NCBI GenBank assembly: GCA_023238725.1
Contig: CM041548.1
Location: forward strand, 16,575,752-16,639,751
Reading direction: 5' to 3'
From: Scortum barcoo
Lineage: Eukaryota > Chordata > Actinopteri > Centrarchiformes > Terapontidae
DNA: 64,000 bases
Shown piece after piece: positions 40,658 through 52,860 of this stretch (position 1 is its first letter; the number at the start of each line of letters is the position of its first letter). The notes beneath the pieces were generated by a model that had not been told where the DNA came from, ran no database searches, and saw nothing but the letters and a program-made list of their open reading frames with translations. Made by a program: the position numbers and the translations under genes.

Positions 40658-41654
40658 TCATGCCTTTGTCTGTAGACCGACGCAGTGCGATGAACTTTGC
40701 TCCCACATCACTGGCTGATGACTTCCTGGCTTCAGCGAAAGCCAGTAGGCTTCCTTGGGGGGTGAAGGTGACCAGGGGGATCCTGTAGGTCTTCACCTGG
40801 CCCTGGGCTCCGCTCACCCACAGCAGCTGCTCCTCGTACAGCAGAGGGTCGATCTGGATGGCAGAGACACAACAAGACAAAGATATGCTGACTGAGGGAG
40901 ACAGAGAGATTTTAACTGGCTGCGGGCAGAGCCAGTTTGAGGCAATAACGATAACGGAACAACGTGTCAGGTTACACATGCAGGTGATGATCAGGTGATA
41001 ATACTTTCATTTCAGGAAGTGTATGAATCCAAACCGCAAGCTGCAAAGTCTTATTTTTACCCACTATAAGAAACATAATCAGGCTTTCACAGGCTGGACA
41101 GAAACATATTATAACCTCAGGTTAAAGTCAGTTTACTTATAAAATAATTCAAGCTGAAGCGACACTTAAAACTTCAGATAGAACAGCTTCAACATTTTTA
41201 TTTCACAATGTACGATTTTAATACTCCTGTACTGCACTTGACATACTTTAAACTTCAACTCCTTTATTTAGAAGCTTTGGTTACTTTGAAAACAAAATAT
41301 AATCAACTTATAAGTTATGAAGTTGCATTATAGATAAACTGCAGTTCATCAAGTGCAGCATTAAAAGATCATAATAATGACATAATATAAATTATTTAGC
41401 TATACTTGTACTTCTGGTACTTTCAGTGCATTTAAAGTACAGTTTTGAATGCAGGAGTATTTTTAAATATAAGTAGTATGGCTACTTTAATTCAAGTAAA
41501 GGCTCTGAGTATTTGTTGTAGTTGTTGTTGTAGGGTTTTGTGATATTCTGGACAGTTTTTTTTGTACCTGTTCCGGACTGGTGACACAAACACCGGCACA
41601 GATCACAGCGGACAGCAGCACGGACAGCGAGGAGAGCCGGCTTCCTGTTTCCAT
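34934..41654 (-). CDS. NEU1: Sialidase-1 (lysosomal neuraminidase)
   Basis: NEU1 is an exo-alpha-sialidase that removes terminal sialic acid from glycoproteins and oligosaccharides in the lysosome, stabilised there by protective protein/cathepsin A. Six exons: 41568-41654, 40664-40853, 39248-39510, 37081-37266, 35728-35947 and 34934-35154, together 1167 nt or 388 residues (human 415). Residues 1 to about 26 form a signal peptide (METGSRLSSLSVLLSAVICA). The sialidase YRIP motif follows at about residue 54. Asp boxes are visible as STDKGATW, SFDDGLSW and SDDHGQKW, with a degenerate SVTNGKSW near the end. ARKSSASDVGAKF, HGTLEGDGVFC, DFNPDECQ and VIYEKGHKDY are family landmarks. The ATG at 41652-41654 was chosen because it directly precedes the signal peptide; an upstream in-frame ATG is at 41787-41789. 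Intron 2 has a GC donor, and the C-terminus is YGGR. Confidence 0.95.
35234..35685. repeat. Family A repeat in NEU1 intron 5
   Basis: It begins 'cagtcatggaaagtaactcc', contains 'gaaggtacttgtattttaag' and ends 'agcttttacttccactactg'. This is the typical start and end of the 'acttgagtaaaagtac' family also found at 52.1 and 63.6 kb. Confidence 0.55.
36072..36345. repeat. Family A repeat fragment in NEU1 intron 4
   Basis: It contains 'tccaagtaaaagtgctgtat' and 'gcaaagtatcgaaagcaaaa', characteristic of the same family. Edges are approximate. Confidence 0.45.
40173..40203. repeat. (ATT)n microsatellite
   Basis: About ten ATT units in NEU1 intron 2. Confidence 0.95.
40603..40656. repeat. (TG)n microsatellite abutting NEU1 exon 2
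   Basis: Twenty-seven TG units (CA on the gene strand) begin seven bases inside NEU1 intron 2, next to its apparent GC donor. Confidence 0.97.
41195..41510. repeat. Probable family A repeat in NEU1 intron 1
   Basis: Motifs 'gtacttctggtactttcagt', 'gaatgcaggagtattttta' and 'aattcaagtaaaggctctga' match the family's central and terminal text. It is strongly diverged. Confidence 0.4.
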
Positions 41655-41798
41655 GTCGGATCTTCGTCCTGAAAAATCCCTCAGTCCGACAGAGGACACA
41701 TCAAACTGCAGAAAAACACAACGACGGACACAGAAATGAAAACGGAAACGCTCTGCCGATTCTCCACACCGATATACAAGACCCAGCATGTAGAGCGA

Positions 41799-41852
41799 AT
41801 CATGTGACTAAGGTGGGCGGTCACATGACGGAGGTGACGGAGGTCATGTGAC
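41799..41852. promoter_or_regulatory. NEU1: Three CLEAR-like E-boxes upstream of NEU1
   Basis: Three near-matches to the TFEB/CLEAR palindrome GTCACGTGAC lie 145-200 bp upstream of the NEU1 start codon: atcatgtgac (41799-41808), gtcacatgac (41820-41829) and gtcatgtgac (41843-41852). Lysosomal genes, NEU1 among them, are known TFEB targets, so these are plausible control sites. No site has the exact CACGTG core. Confidence 0.5.
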
Positions 41853-41867
41853 CAAATACAACAGGAA

Positions 41868-42055
41868 ACGATTAATGTTCCACCAAAAATATAAAATAAT
41901 ATTAACGTTTCACAAAAATACAGAAATAAAATTATTGTTACACACATATATGGGAATAATATTAATGTTACACAAAAATATATAAATAATATCATTATTG
42001 TACATCAAAATAAAGTAATGAATAATATTAAAGTTCCACCAAGGTAAATACATGA
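41868..42055. repeat. Degenerate 36-bp-period minisatellite
   Basis: The phrase 'attaatgttccaccaaaaat' recurs in variants (attaacgtttcacaaaaat, attattgttacacacatat, attaatgttacacaaaaat, attattgtacatcaaaat, attaaagttccaccaa), usually about 36 bp apart. Translated on the minus strand it gives a repeating 12-residue ILF..F..T pattern. This is clearly a repeat artefact and not a gene. Confidence 0.75.
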
Positions 42056-43600
42056 AAAAATATTAATAATATTAATGACCACAATAAATGAATGATTCAT
42101 AATAAAGTTATCCAAAAGAAATTAATACAAAATAGTAATATTACATAATACTGATTTTACAATGTATATACAGCATCAAATTATGTTACATTTCGTCTTT
42201 ATTTCATGTTATTTACATGTATTTGTTTTCTCCCCTTTACTGTTTTTGACTTAAACTGCTATTTACACAGTTTTAAGGCAAATTAAGATAGGACAAATCA
42301 AAACTTATTTTGATGAAAGAGTTGACACAGAAGAGTTGTTTTTTTTAAAGCTTTCTTAAAATAAACGTTTTAATTACTATTTTATATTTGGTTTGAATGC
42401 ACGATAACAATGTGCTATTATTTCAGTTTATTTATTCATTTAATGTTCTAGTCATGTTCTTTATTTACCTACTACCTCTATACTAAATACACTTACTACT
42501 TTTATCCACATGGGGGCAAAATTTTCCAAAAACAAACCAAACACACTGCAGCCAGTATTACAATATAAAGCTTTATTTATTTAAACCATATTATGGTGCA
42601 GTTTTTAAACCATGCTGCCTGTAACCTTAGTTGTAGAATAACACCATTGTTAAAGTTAAATAGCAAGAATTGAATCTCAATATTAAATCAACTTGAAAGT
42701 CCCAACTTGAAATATAGCTGCAAAGAAGTCTTACATGTACACAAATTCAATTAATTCACGAATGTTTAATTGTTGTTTCCTATTTTTCTAATACAGTCTG
42801 TTTCTTTTTAGCAAGTCAAAATAACATCTGTATATGCAGAGTGTAAATTATTCGTATATCATTTTGGTTTTGGAAATCTGCTGTGATTGTACTATACAAT
42901 CTACAATACTATATTTCTACCATTTTACAGTGTATATATTAGACTCATGGTCATATCTATGTGTCTATCAAAAGCAATTCAGTGTGTTGTACAGAGTAAT
43001 AAAACAGCAATAAACAAGTTAAACATAGATACAGACAGGGAGACACACCAACAATGACAGAAAAGTCTATTCACTCCCATCTAGGGACCTGTTATAATGA
43101 ACATTATCCATTGACACCACTATCATTTTACAGTGTATACGTAGTACATATTCGAGTTAAAGGTTATACAGTACTTTGTTCCTTCCTTTGTCTTTGTTTG
43201 ACGTGATTTGGCTGCTGTAACACTATCTCTTCCTTTAGGGATTGATAAAGTGTGTCATGTTATGCATAAACTGGTGGTTTAATTTCCAATGAAATGTCAA
43301 AGGGGAACAAATGAGTTTTTTTAGCCTTTGTATGACCTTCCCTGATCCCCAGCTGTTACTGGACTTAATGTGTGGCAGTTCCAGTAAAACTGCTGCACGA
43401 TGCCAATGAAAACAAACTGGCTCATCCCCATAAATGCCAGGATAAAAACATCTCACTTATCAACGAACGCTGCACCCATAAGACAAACCTTCGAGAATTA
43501 AACACAGTGTAGATGCCCCACCTAGGAGGAAGGTTTGAATAGGTGCATTTAAAAAACACCGGTGAACAAACTGCTCACCTCTTTCTAGTGTTGTCTGCCC
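42056..43600. other. AT-rich intergenic DNA between NEU1 and TMEM268
   Basis: No gene is recognisable. A retroposon-like tail 'cctttagggattgataaagt' ends near 43252. A GA-rich microsatellite (about 43661-43702) lies further right, in the presumed 5' region of TMEM268. Confidence 0.5.
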
Positions 43601-43883
43601 TGAGAACCACAAACCACATTCCTGCAGTCATGAGGCCGGGCTGATCTGAGTCACACGGTAAGAGAGAGAGAAAGAGAGGGAGAGAGCGAGAGAGAGAGAA
43701 GTAAGACAGAAACTCTGCTGAGACACATCTGAGTGTGAAAGAAACATACGCGACAGTCTGTGTGTGGAGTAAGACATCCAGTTTATTGCTGCTCTCAAAG
43801 GATCTACTATGAATGTGGAAATGTTCTCAGAGGGGGGAATACTATCATCAAGGCTTTGCTGACGTGATGGACTTTCATCTAAA

Positions 43884-46800
43884 ATGCAGGTAAAGAAGAT
43901 GAGTTAGATTGTGTGAAATTTTGAGTTGTTGGCGCTGGTTTTGGTAACAAGGTTTCACAGGCTGAAACATGTAGTGTGCCTCAGCAAAATATAAGCTTGT
44001 TTAACTGAACTTTTACACACAAAGACATGTGACATGGTTTCCTCTTTTTTATACCCTTTATATCTAATGAGAGTTTCTAATTGCTAAAAAGGAAAGGATC
44101 ATAACTGTATATATATATGTTAACAGCAGATTAACGTCAGGTGGAAAAACAAATGTTGTAAAGTGTTGATTTTGTCTGCAGGAAGTGCCCCTGAAATAGA
44201 TACAAACTTGAGAAGGAAATGAATTATGTCCTCCAAATTTCTCCTCGGCACTGTGCATAACACACAAGAGCATGAAAACAGATGTAATTCAAGATAACAG
44301 GCTGTGAGTTCTGTTTTCTACTGATAAAGATAACTGCTGTTTCCTCCATGTAGCAGCAAAATCTATGAAATTACTGAAGTTGGACAGAGTCTTCTGCTCA
44401 CAGACGATTGAACAATATATATATATATTTTATTATATAACATTTATATCATATTGTATTTGGAAGAATGTAAACAGGAAATGATAATGAGGCCCAGAGT
44501 CAGTTTGACTTTGTTTATAGGCCAGGAAGTGAAAATGTGAGAGTAGATAAAGGCAGGGAGGAGGGTCGAGTGTGAAGAGAGGGCTGAGGAAGATGTTAGG
44601 CTGAGGGGATAAACTGACATCCCCACCGCAGCAGTGAGTTTCACGGCTAAGCGCTAAAATGTGGCTCTGTCACAGGCAGGCAGACGAGTTGGAAAGAGAC
44701 CAAAGAGAGCTGGTTTTAACTACCCGCAGCATTTTTTAAATTTTATCTGTTTCTTGTCCTTCTGTCACAGACGTTAGGCTGCTAAAAGGATCACAGAAAG
44801 TGTCTGTTGTTGAGACTTGTGACTAAAGATACCTCTTATCCTCTATTAACAGACTGAGCTACGCCACCATGATAAAAATACGTTTTACTCTAAAGGCAGC
44901 ACAGATACCAGCAAGTCTAAAGGCTCATAAAAATGTTAATTCACTTATATGCCCCCCTCTAAACTGAATCTATCCAATGAGAGGGTAATAGTCTCTGCAA
45001 GCAGATAAAATCAGCTCCACTTAAATGCAGTGAAGCCCATCAACCCTGAAAGCCAGTATTTTCATTTTATGTTACATTATGCTTATGCTCCACTGCATCT
45101 CAGAGAGTAATATGGTCCACTATGGACTCTTTATTTACAAATGTCTCTTCATATCAAGAGTTTATATATAACATAAGAGGGGCTGATAAAACATGGTGCA
45201 GTGCTTTACCATTAAACTAACCAGTAGTTCATAAAGTACCTAAATCTGTTACACATCAACAAATGACAACATTTTATAAGAATATCCAATAATACAATGT
45301 ATTATGAATGTATTATTAACACTTTATACTTAAAGTACATATTTGTGATAATACTTTGGTTGTTTCAAATGCCATATGAATGCACTTTTACTTGTAATGT
45401 AGTACCTTTAGAGTACTTTGTTTCTGCTTTGACCTTCTTCACCAGCGCTGAAAGCAGAAGTGATCTGGTTTCCAGTAGTCTCTGAGACTATTTGCCTTTA
45501 TTTAGACACTTCAACTGTGTGTGACCATGTTTATCAGAGCTAAAGGCTGTGGCTTATCCTGAAAGCCTTTCAAGAAGTAGATTAAACTCCTCTGATATGA
45601 ATGCTCTGTTTCTTTAAGCTTGACATGTTTAACTGTTGTTTAACGGCGAGGACAGTGGTTTCCAGCCTTTTCTGTCTGAGCCGCTCCTCACATACTCTTC
45701 ATCGGCACCATTCGTCTTGGTCTTATGAATGGGTTATAAAATTTAACATTTTTATTTATAGAAATGTCAGCTCAGCATTTAGGCTGTTGTGGACAGATAT
45801 GCGCTCCACTAGTTACTTCTTCAATTTCAGTTTCAGCCATTAATTGATTACTTTTAGCTGATAACTGTTACATACATTACTTGAAGCTATTTCAAAGTTT
45901 TGTTTGTTACTAGTTTTCATTACTAGTAGCTGATTTCACCATTTCTGTTTACCCATTACTTTTTTGGTTAACCATTTCAATCTCAATTGCTAATGTTATT
46001 GAATTTTTATGCTATCTCTCTTGTGATTTTAATTTGTTGCAGCTGATTCGGGTCAATCAGCAACTTACTGGCTAATGCAAATTTACAGGTGATTAGTTGA
46101 GCTTTCCACATAGCCCCTGTTAGCTGCAGAAATATCCCTTCAGGTGTTACCTCGTCTGGTAAAGTTTGTGTCAGCTAGCAAACACCTCCAGATAAATAAA
46201 TGTTGTGTATGTCTAATTTATTTTACATGTTGGGGGGTGCTGCCTTTTTAACTTCCTCCAAAATTCTCACACAGCAGCATTGCTCCTGAATAATCAATGT
46301 GTCAGCTCAGCCACATGAAGGATTTCTTAATGTTGGTGAATTTCTTACGCCAACAGGCTTTAGGTCACGATCTCTGTCCCAGTCTTTTGGTGACTATTGT
46401 TTCTTATGAAATTGCAGCAAATGAGGCATGCCAGCCGTCACATGTAACCACTGGATCCTCTTTTGTTCTGACTGGAAATGAAAGACTCAGGGATGTTTGC
46501 GTGACGGTTTTCCAGACTTTAGTTGGTAAATGTTCTGTTAAGCCAATTAAAAAAATATAATCTGTTGTCACTAAAACAGCAGCTGTTAGTTTAGTTATTC
46601 CCAGATGCTGCTGATCTCACGCTGTGCTTCTTCTTTAGGACGAGGTTACCTCTGAGATGATGGAGGACAGGAACGGGCTTTGTCATGTGATGGAGGAGAG
46701 TGAGGAGGATGTCCAAATCAGACAAACAAAACCTCAGCCACAGGCCAACAGCAACAGACCCAGCTGGTCAAACGGTAATAAAATCTTCTCTATTTGTTTA

Positions 46801-47540
46801 GTTTTACTGAAAAAGAAGCTCTTCATTTACTCCCACCATCGCATTTTGACTCACCAGTGTTAATTTGCTTGAACATGGAGCTCAACATTAAATATAACCA
46901 CATATTTTTTCATTGAAAGGTACTGATTTATCTTTCTTTTAGCACACAGGTCAGGGTTAGTGTCATACTCTTTTTTTTTTTTGCACATTTCCTTTTTGTG
47001 TATTATAACTACATTGTGTTCACTTTGCTGGTGTTTGCACCTCTGATTATTTTATTTATGTACCAACGCAAAACATGCACATGCAGGAAATGCTTTGACA
47101 TCGTCATAATGTTTAGGTGTGAACCGAATATGAAAAATAGTCTTCTCAAGTAGCTTTTGACATAAAGATAATCTGTCTAAGTGCATCTGTCTAATTTTCA
47201 TTTTCACCTTTAGTACCAAATATGTGCATCAGTCACAAGTCACTTTAAACTTTACATTTGTGTCACTAAAGTTTAACAGATCAGACGTCTCAGACCCTTA
47301 TTTTAGATTTCCTCATGGCCAACCCGACTGTATCATATACTTTATAGACTTCTGCAGCATTAGAGAAGGATTATCACCGTGTAGTCACCATGAGGTTACG
47401 CTCACATGCTTTAGATGTCAGCGGACAGACATGTAAAGATGCGAATGAGAGGTCGGTTAGCTATTTAAAATGAATTATTTACCCTTAATGCATTTCCTTG
47501 CAAGATTGGAGCATGTTATTCTATACAGTCTGGGCTTATC

Positions 47541-47600
<60 letters not shown>

Positions 47601-50600
47601 GCTAGTGGGATTGTAGGGGTTATTTGTATCTGACTGCCCTCATTTTCTGTTTCCTGTTTCAGTGTTGTTTTTACTTTCTTTTTCAGTGTGTTGGACAGCA
47701 AACATACACTTCATATCTCCATTTTCTTCTCTGTTAAATAAAAAAATCTTTACAGACAAGTGCAGGTTGTTGTCTCACTTCTATTTTCGGTGTTTATGTA
47801 CTGATGGTCCTGTCGTGGTTTGACTGTCTTGATCTCAGGTCAGCGTGTTCTGGCAGTGCCGAGCTGTTCATTCCTGAACCCCAGCTTTGATCTGTCTCTG
47901 TGCCGCGCCAAACTGGAGAATAAAGGCTTCCAGGTCAGCACGCATGCATTCAAGTGACCTGCTGTGAAAAATCTTAACCTTAATATGTGTTTAATTCAGG
48001 TTTGTTTCATTTTGTTAGATTCCAGTCAGAGACCTGGAGGCTCCACTGAAGGTCGCTCTGGATGTTCCCTCAGTCAGGAGATACATGGTTTTCAACTCGG
48101 CTCTCTTCCACTTTATAATGGCACCGGTACAGTATGATCGTCCAGCTCCTCTCTCTCCATTTCTCTGCAGTTTTAACTCTCTCACCACCTTATTTTCATT
48201 TCTCCCTCATGCTTCTGTTTGCTTTAAATGAGCACTCCAGTGATTTAGTATTGCACTCATGTAAAAAGAACTTGCAAGCGACAGATGGTCAAAATTTGGG
48301 GAGAAGAGGCCAAAATATTCACCTTTTTATTCTCAAGTTAATTCACAAAATTGCTGCAAGAGCCATAATAAAACTCCATAATGTATTTAATTGGATAAAC
48401 ACCCACATATTTCAAAGTCTGTACCTCCTGTCTGTAATGCAGGCTGTCTGTGTGTAGTTAAAAAAAAAAACTTAGTCCATTTCTTTATTTTCTCACACCT
48501 TAGTACATATTATACTATTTTCATTGGCTGGATGTTGCTCCATACAATCAGTAAACTGGTCTTGATGTGTAAAATCATGAGAGCGGTTAACTACAGAGCT
48601 GGGATTTAGCTGGGGAATTAGCTTAGCTTAGCATTAAGACTGGAAGTTGGAACTGCAAAAAAAAAAAAATTACATAATAAATCCTTTTTGTTTAATCTGC
48701 ACACAAACAAAAAGTTTTGTGTAAAGTTAAGTACTTTAAGTATTTCTTGATAAACATGGAGTCTCTGCAAGTTGCTTGGAAAAACTTTGGATTAAACAAA
48801 GAAGAAATAACACATTAATTAATAAGCTTTAGAGGTGATGATAAGCGTACTTGGACAGACTTTATCCTAAGCTAATTGCCTTCATGGACAGACGTGAGAT
48901 TGATGTTGATCTTCTCCTCTAACTCTTGGCGAGAAAGCAAATAAGCATGTTTGTTCCCCGCCTGTTTGTCTAATGCTCGCTGCCAGCTGCCACTCAACCT
49001 CTCCTCCCGCCCCACCAGGTGCTGTACATGGTGGTGTGGTGCGCCGTGTTCTCCACCCTCCACCTCTACATCACCGTCAGCGACTACTGGGTCCTCTGTC
49101 TCTCTGTCAGCCTGATCTCCATCTTCCTCACCAGTGCCATCATCTTCATCCTCCACCACAGCAACAAGGAGGTAAAAGGGTCTGTCAGCATAACATGAGG
49201 TTTTCATACAGTGCTTTTATTGTGATATAAGAAGGGTAAAAATCTGAAATGTGAAATAACTGACTGTCTTTTTCTGTTTCTGTGTCAGATCAACATGAAC
49301 TTAGACATTCGGTTAATCCAGGTGAACGAGAGGATGGTGAAACACAAGCTGCTGGTGGCTGTGGCCGACTGGGTGGAGAACTGCACCGGAAACATGCAGG
49401 TTGTTGCTCTAAAATTTGCTAAAACTGTGAGAATAAGAGGCTCCATATGTCCCATAAGTGTACTAGACGATACATTTGTCCACGTTTGTTGTTGTTGGAA
49501 GTTGTTTAGGCTGAAATGCAGCTGTAACATGTGGTATTTCTGCAGGTATCTTGTTTCATCTTTTTGTGTTGTGGGAGAACAATGCAAAGATGATGCAACA
49601 AGATAAAAGTGAGCGAAGAATGGTACAGCAAAACCACAGAGCAAAATCAACTGTCTATTCATCTGCAAAACATTCAAGGTTGCAAAATATTCCAAGTCAG
49701 TGCATTCTTCTTTTTGGTTGTATTGTACATAAAAAAGTCACTTTATAGACATTTCCCATAAAAAATACTCTGTATTTGGTATCTTTTCAAATTTTGGTAT
49801 CTCCACTATAATGTAACATAAAGTTGTGTGGTTTTGGATAACGTCTGCCTGCACACAACAAGAGATTGTGAGGATGAATCGATCAGTGGATTTTTTGATC
49901 ATCAGTTAAATCTACAAAGGGCAACAAGAAGAAACTGAGTGGGTTGGCACGCATAGGCCTCAACAAGCAGCATAAAATTCATCTTCAGTATCGGTCAGCA
50001 ATTAAGGGAATAGGTTAAATTTATTTACAATGTGGCATAAAAAGTATGAGTAAAAACAGATTTTTAGAAAAAGGGAATATTCTGTTTATGGGACATTTTT
50101 AGGTCAGTAATAAAAGAGTAAAGAGAGTCATTTGAACACTGCAAAAGAGATGCTAAAATGAAAATAATACCATATACGGTTTGTATCGGAGTGCATCTCC
50201 ACTAATCATGCGGGAGTAAAGAGCTTTAAGAGATCAATAGAAATGTTCTTGTATTAAAACTTGCCAAAATCTGAGATGTGGGCGGTGATTTAGTGGTCTG
50301 GAACAAGACTAGTACATCAGTAATGAGCAACAAATTGAATAATTTTACTTTTTCAGCCACTAACTCCCTTGCATATATCTCTGTGTGTCTCTGTGCAGCT
50401 GTACTTTGTGTACTGGGACATGTCCCGCTGTCTGAGGGCACTGACTGAAACTTTAGAGGAGCGCAGCTTTGCGGCGAACGACACCCAGGTGAGTGAGTCG
50501 AGTACATCTGTCGCTCTGTTTGTTCCCCTTCTGCTTTATCGATTTTTATCCTGCTCCCATGTTAGTCCACCCTCAAAATCAATAGAAACATAATTCTACT

Positions 50601-51720
50601 CGCCGTTTAGAGAACATTTTATTTCTGGACAAACAGAAATTTCACCTTTGATGGACAGAATCACATTTCATATATTTCAGTGTGGAGGAAGTTTATGTAA
50701 TTCAATCAATGTCCCACTTTCACCAGAACAAACTGAAGAAGAAACTGTCACATCTGGTCCTTGTGACCGAGGTAACGGGTGCTGACCCCGAGGATGGTGA
50801 GTCTGATGTGGAGCAGGGATCAGATGAACAGAGGCCTCTGTTGAGAAACGAGGACAACCGCTGCAGTGCCTCATCCAGCCAGCGGGAGGACACTAAAGTC
50901 ACCACCAACTACAGCCTGGTCCCTGACGCATCGTTACCTGCTCAGGTAGGGGCAGGATGATACAGAACCTCAAGCTGAGGGAATTTACATTTGACAGACT
51001 GATATATCAGCAGTATTGTTTTATTATAAAGACATCAGAATTAGCATATATGGAAAAATGTAATGCATTAAATCAGTAAAGGTTTCTATGGTTTTTATGG
51101 TTTTCTCAACCATCAGTGCTGTTAGAAGAAGAATAATTTAGTTTTCAGTCCAATAAAAATAGATGTCTTGTGGTGAAAAGAAACACTGGTGTTCCTCAAG
51201 AAAAAGACTTGAAATTTTCAAACATGTGGGATAGAGAAAACGTACAATAAAAAGACAGTACATGAGCTTTTTTATTTGTTTAGACATGTCCTGATTGGAT
51301 GATTGAAACAAAAGGTGGGAGATAATTGAGTGTCATTCAGAAATGTCTTCACCAAAATTGTCGAAACACGATATATTGCTGCTCCTCTGCACTGAAGTGT
51401 ATTGGGTTTTCTCTGTTTAATTACAGTCAAATAGTTTCAGTGCCACCACCAGTCTTACCTTTGCTGTATTATTCTCCCTGCAGGTATTCACAGGCACAGG
51501 CCTCATTATCAGGGTGAAAGCAGATTACTACAACATTTCTTTAAATGTACTTATTTTGCAGGCCAAAGCCTATCAGCTTTTGATGACCTACAGCGCGGCT
51601 TATGTGAAACTGCTGGTGTCTCAGAGGCTGTCAGGACACAGCCTATATCCGCGGAGGAATCACTGCACCACCGCCCCTTTCTGCCTCTGCCAGTACATCA
51701 AAAGGAAGATCCTTCTATAA
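43884..51720 (+). CDS. TMEM268: Transmembrane protein 268
   Basis: TMEM268 is a two-helix membrane protein of poorly known function, reported to associate with integrin beta-4. Nine coding exons: 43884-43889, 46639-46774, 47839-47933, 48019-48126, 49019-49171, 49289-49399, 50399-50488, 50727-50945 and 51562-51720. They total 1077 nt or 358 residues (human about 342), with all phases consistent. Family landmarks are VRRYMVFNS, the helices MAPVLYMVVWCAVFSTL (about 113-130) and WVLCLSVSLISIFLTSAIIF (about 139-158), then DIRLIQVNERMVKHKLLVAV, DWVENC, QLYFVYWDMSRC and a C-terminal YSAAYVKLLVSQRL. The start is ATGCAG, spliced in frame to GACGAGGTTACC; a second in-frame ATG pair at 46657-46662 would serve as alternative. 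It is the only plus-strand gene in the window. Confidence 0.91.
47547..47595. repeat. (TA)n microsatellite
   Basis: About 24 AT units in the TMEM268 intron before the exon at 47839. Confidence 0.95.
48605..48945. repeat. Family B (MITE-like) remnant in TMEM268 intron
   Basis: It contains 'ttagcttagcttagcattaa' with 'gactggaag' on the left and 'cttctcctctaactcttggc' with 'gagaaagcaaataagca' on the right. The same right arm occurs at 55.8 kb. The left terminal repeat is missing. Confidence 0.6.
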
Positions 51721-52093
51721 CAGAGCTGGTTTGTGGACCTGCTGGACTTTGCACCTTTGCTCTTGAACAAACCTACTGACGTGGAGGAGCACACATGGAT
51801 TAGGTCACATGTTCAAGGATGTTTTGATCAAATGAACCTGTTTGGAGCTTGATTTCTCTGTTTTTTTTAAGTCCTTTGCTCCGTCCTGCGGGCTGCTGTT
51901 TTCAATGCCAGCTCATTGTTTGCTCCACCTGGATCCTGGTCCGTTCGTTCCCCATAATCTCTGCACCCTGCCAAACACTGTCACACTGAGAGCACACAGA
52001 GATCTACTACAGCCGCTGTAAAACAATATTTGGACTCTTGTACACAAAACAATCACGTCCTTAGTTACTGCTGTTAAAAGTATTTGCACAGAT

Positions 52094-52099
52094 AATAAA
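52094..52099 (+). terminator. TMEM268: TMEM268 polyadenylation signal (AATAAA)
   Basis: A canonical AATAAA lies 374 nt after the stop codon, followed by T/G-rich sequence. It gives a 3'UTR of roughly 400 nt ending near 52115-52125. Confidence 0.7.
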
Positions 52100-52147
52100 T
52101 GTTGATTTGAATTGTAATACATAGTGTTTTTGCCTTTTTGGCTGAAC

Positions 52148-52860
52148 TAAAGTCAGTGATGGAAAGTACATTTTTTTCAAGTAAAAATAAAATTTGGAGG
52201 CTCTTGTACTTTAGTACTTACATTTATCTTTTACATTAAAAACATATGATATGCTTATGAAATACAACACATTATTAAAGAATAAACTAGTGGTTTCCAG
52301 TCTTCTTAGCTTGAGATTGCTTATTCAAAAAATAGTCAGGGCTACTCATGAAATTTCAGAGGTTTCACAAACATTTCCCATCTAAACTTCTCACATAGTT
52401 TCATTTAAATAATTGTCCAAAAGTCCAAAGAATGAATACAGATGTTGTGTTCTTCTTGTCTACCTCAATAATTATCTCACAAGCCCTCTGATATATCTTG
52501 TGACACCCTGGAGGGGCCTTAACCTTAGCTTGGGCACCACGGGACTACACTTAGTGTGAAATTTAATATATAATTGTTGTGTTGTTGTTGCTGAAGGTGA
52601 AGCTACTTAAACCTACTTTATATATCTTTGGTAGTTTCAATTTGTCACAAACTGATCACTTTTTGTGTGAAAAGTCTTAATCTATTACTGCATATGTCCG
52701 AGACTTTGTGTAGTTAAAAAAATACACTTAAATACAGTACTTATGTAAATGTAATTAGTTACATTCCTCCACAGGAGAGTTTGAATATCTTTACTTGTAA
52801 TGGAGTATTTTTACACTGTCATACTGGTACTTTTTCTCAAGTAAAAGGTCAGAATTTTTC
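52148..52860. repeat. Family A repeat, near full length
   Basis: It starts 'cagtgatggaaagtacattt', includes 'ggctcttgtactttagtact' and ends 'tctcaagtaaaaggtcagaa' with 'tttttccaacacc'. The short frames within it are repeat-derived. Confidence 0.55.

Noticed and set aside
41681..41995. 104-residue ORF with repeating ILF..F..T segments
   Set aside because: It is a translation of the 36-bp minisatellite and of the reverse frame of NEU1 exon 1 and promoter.
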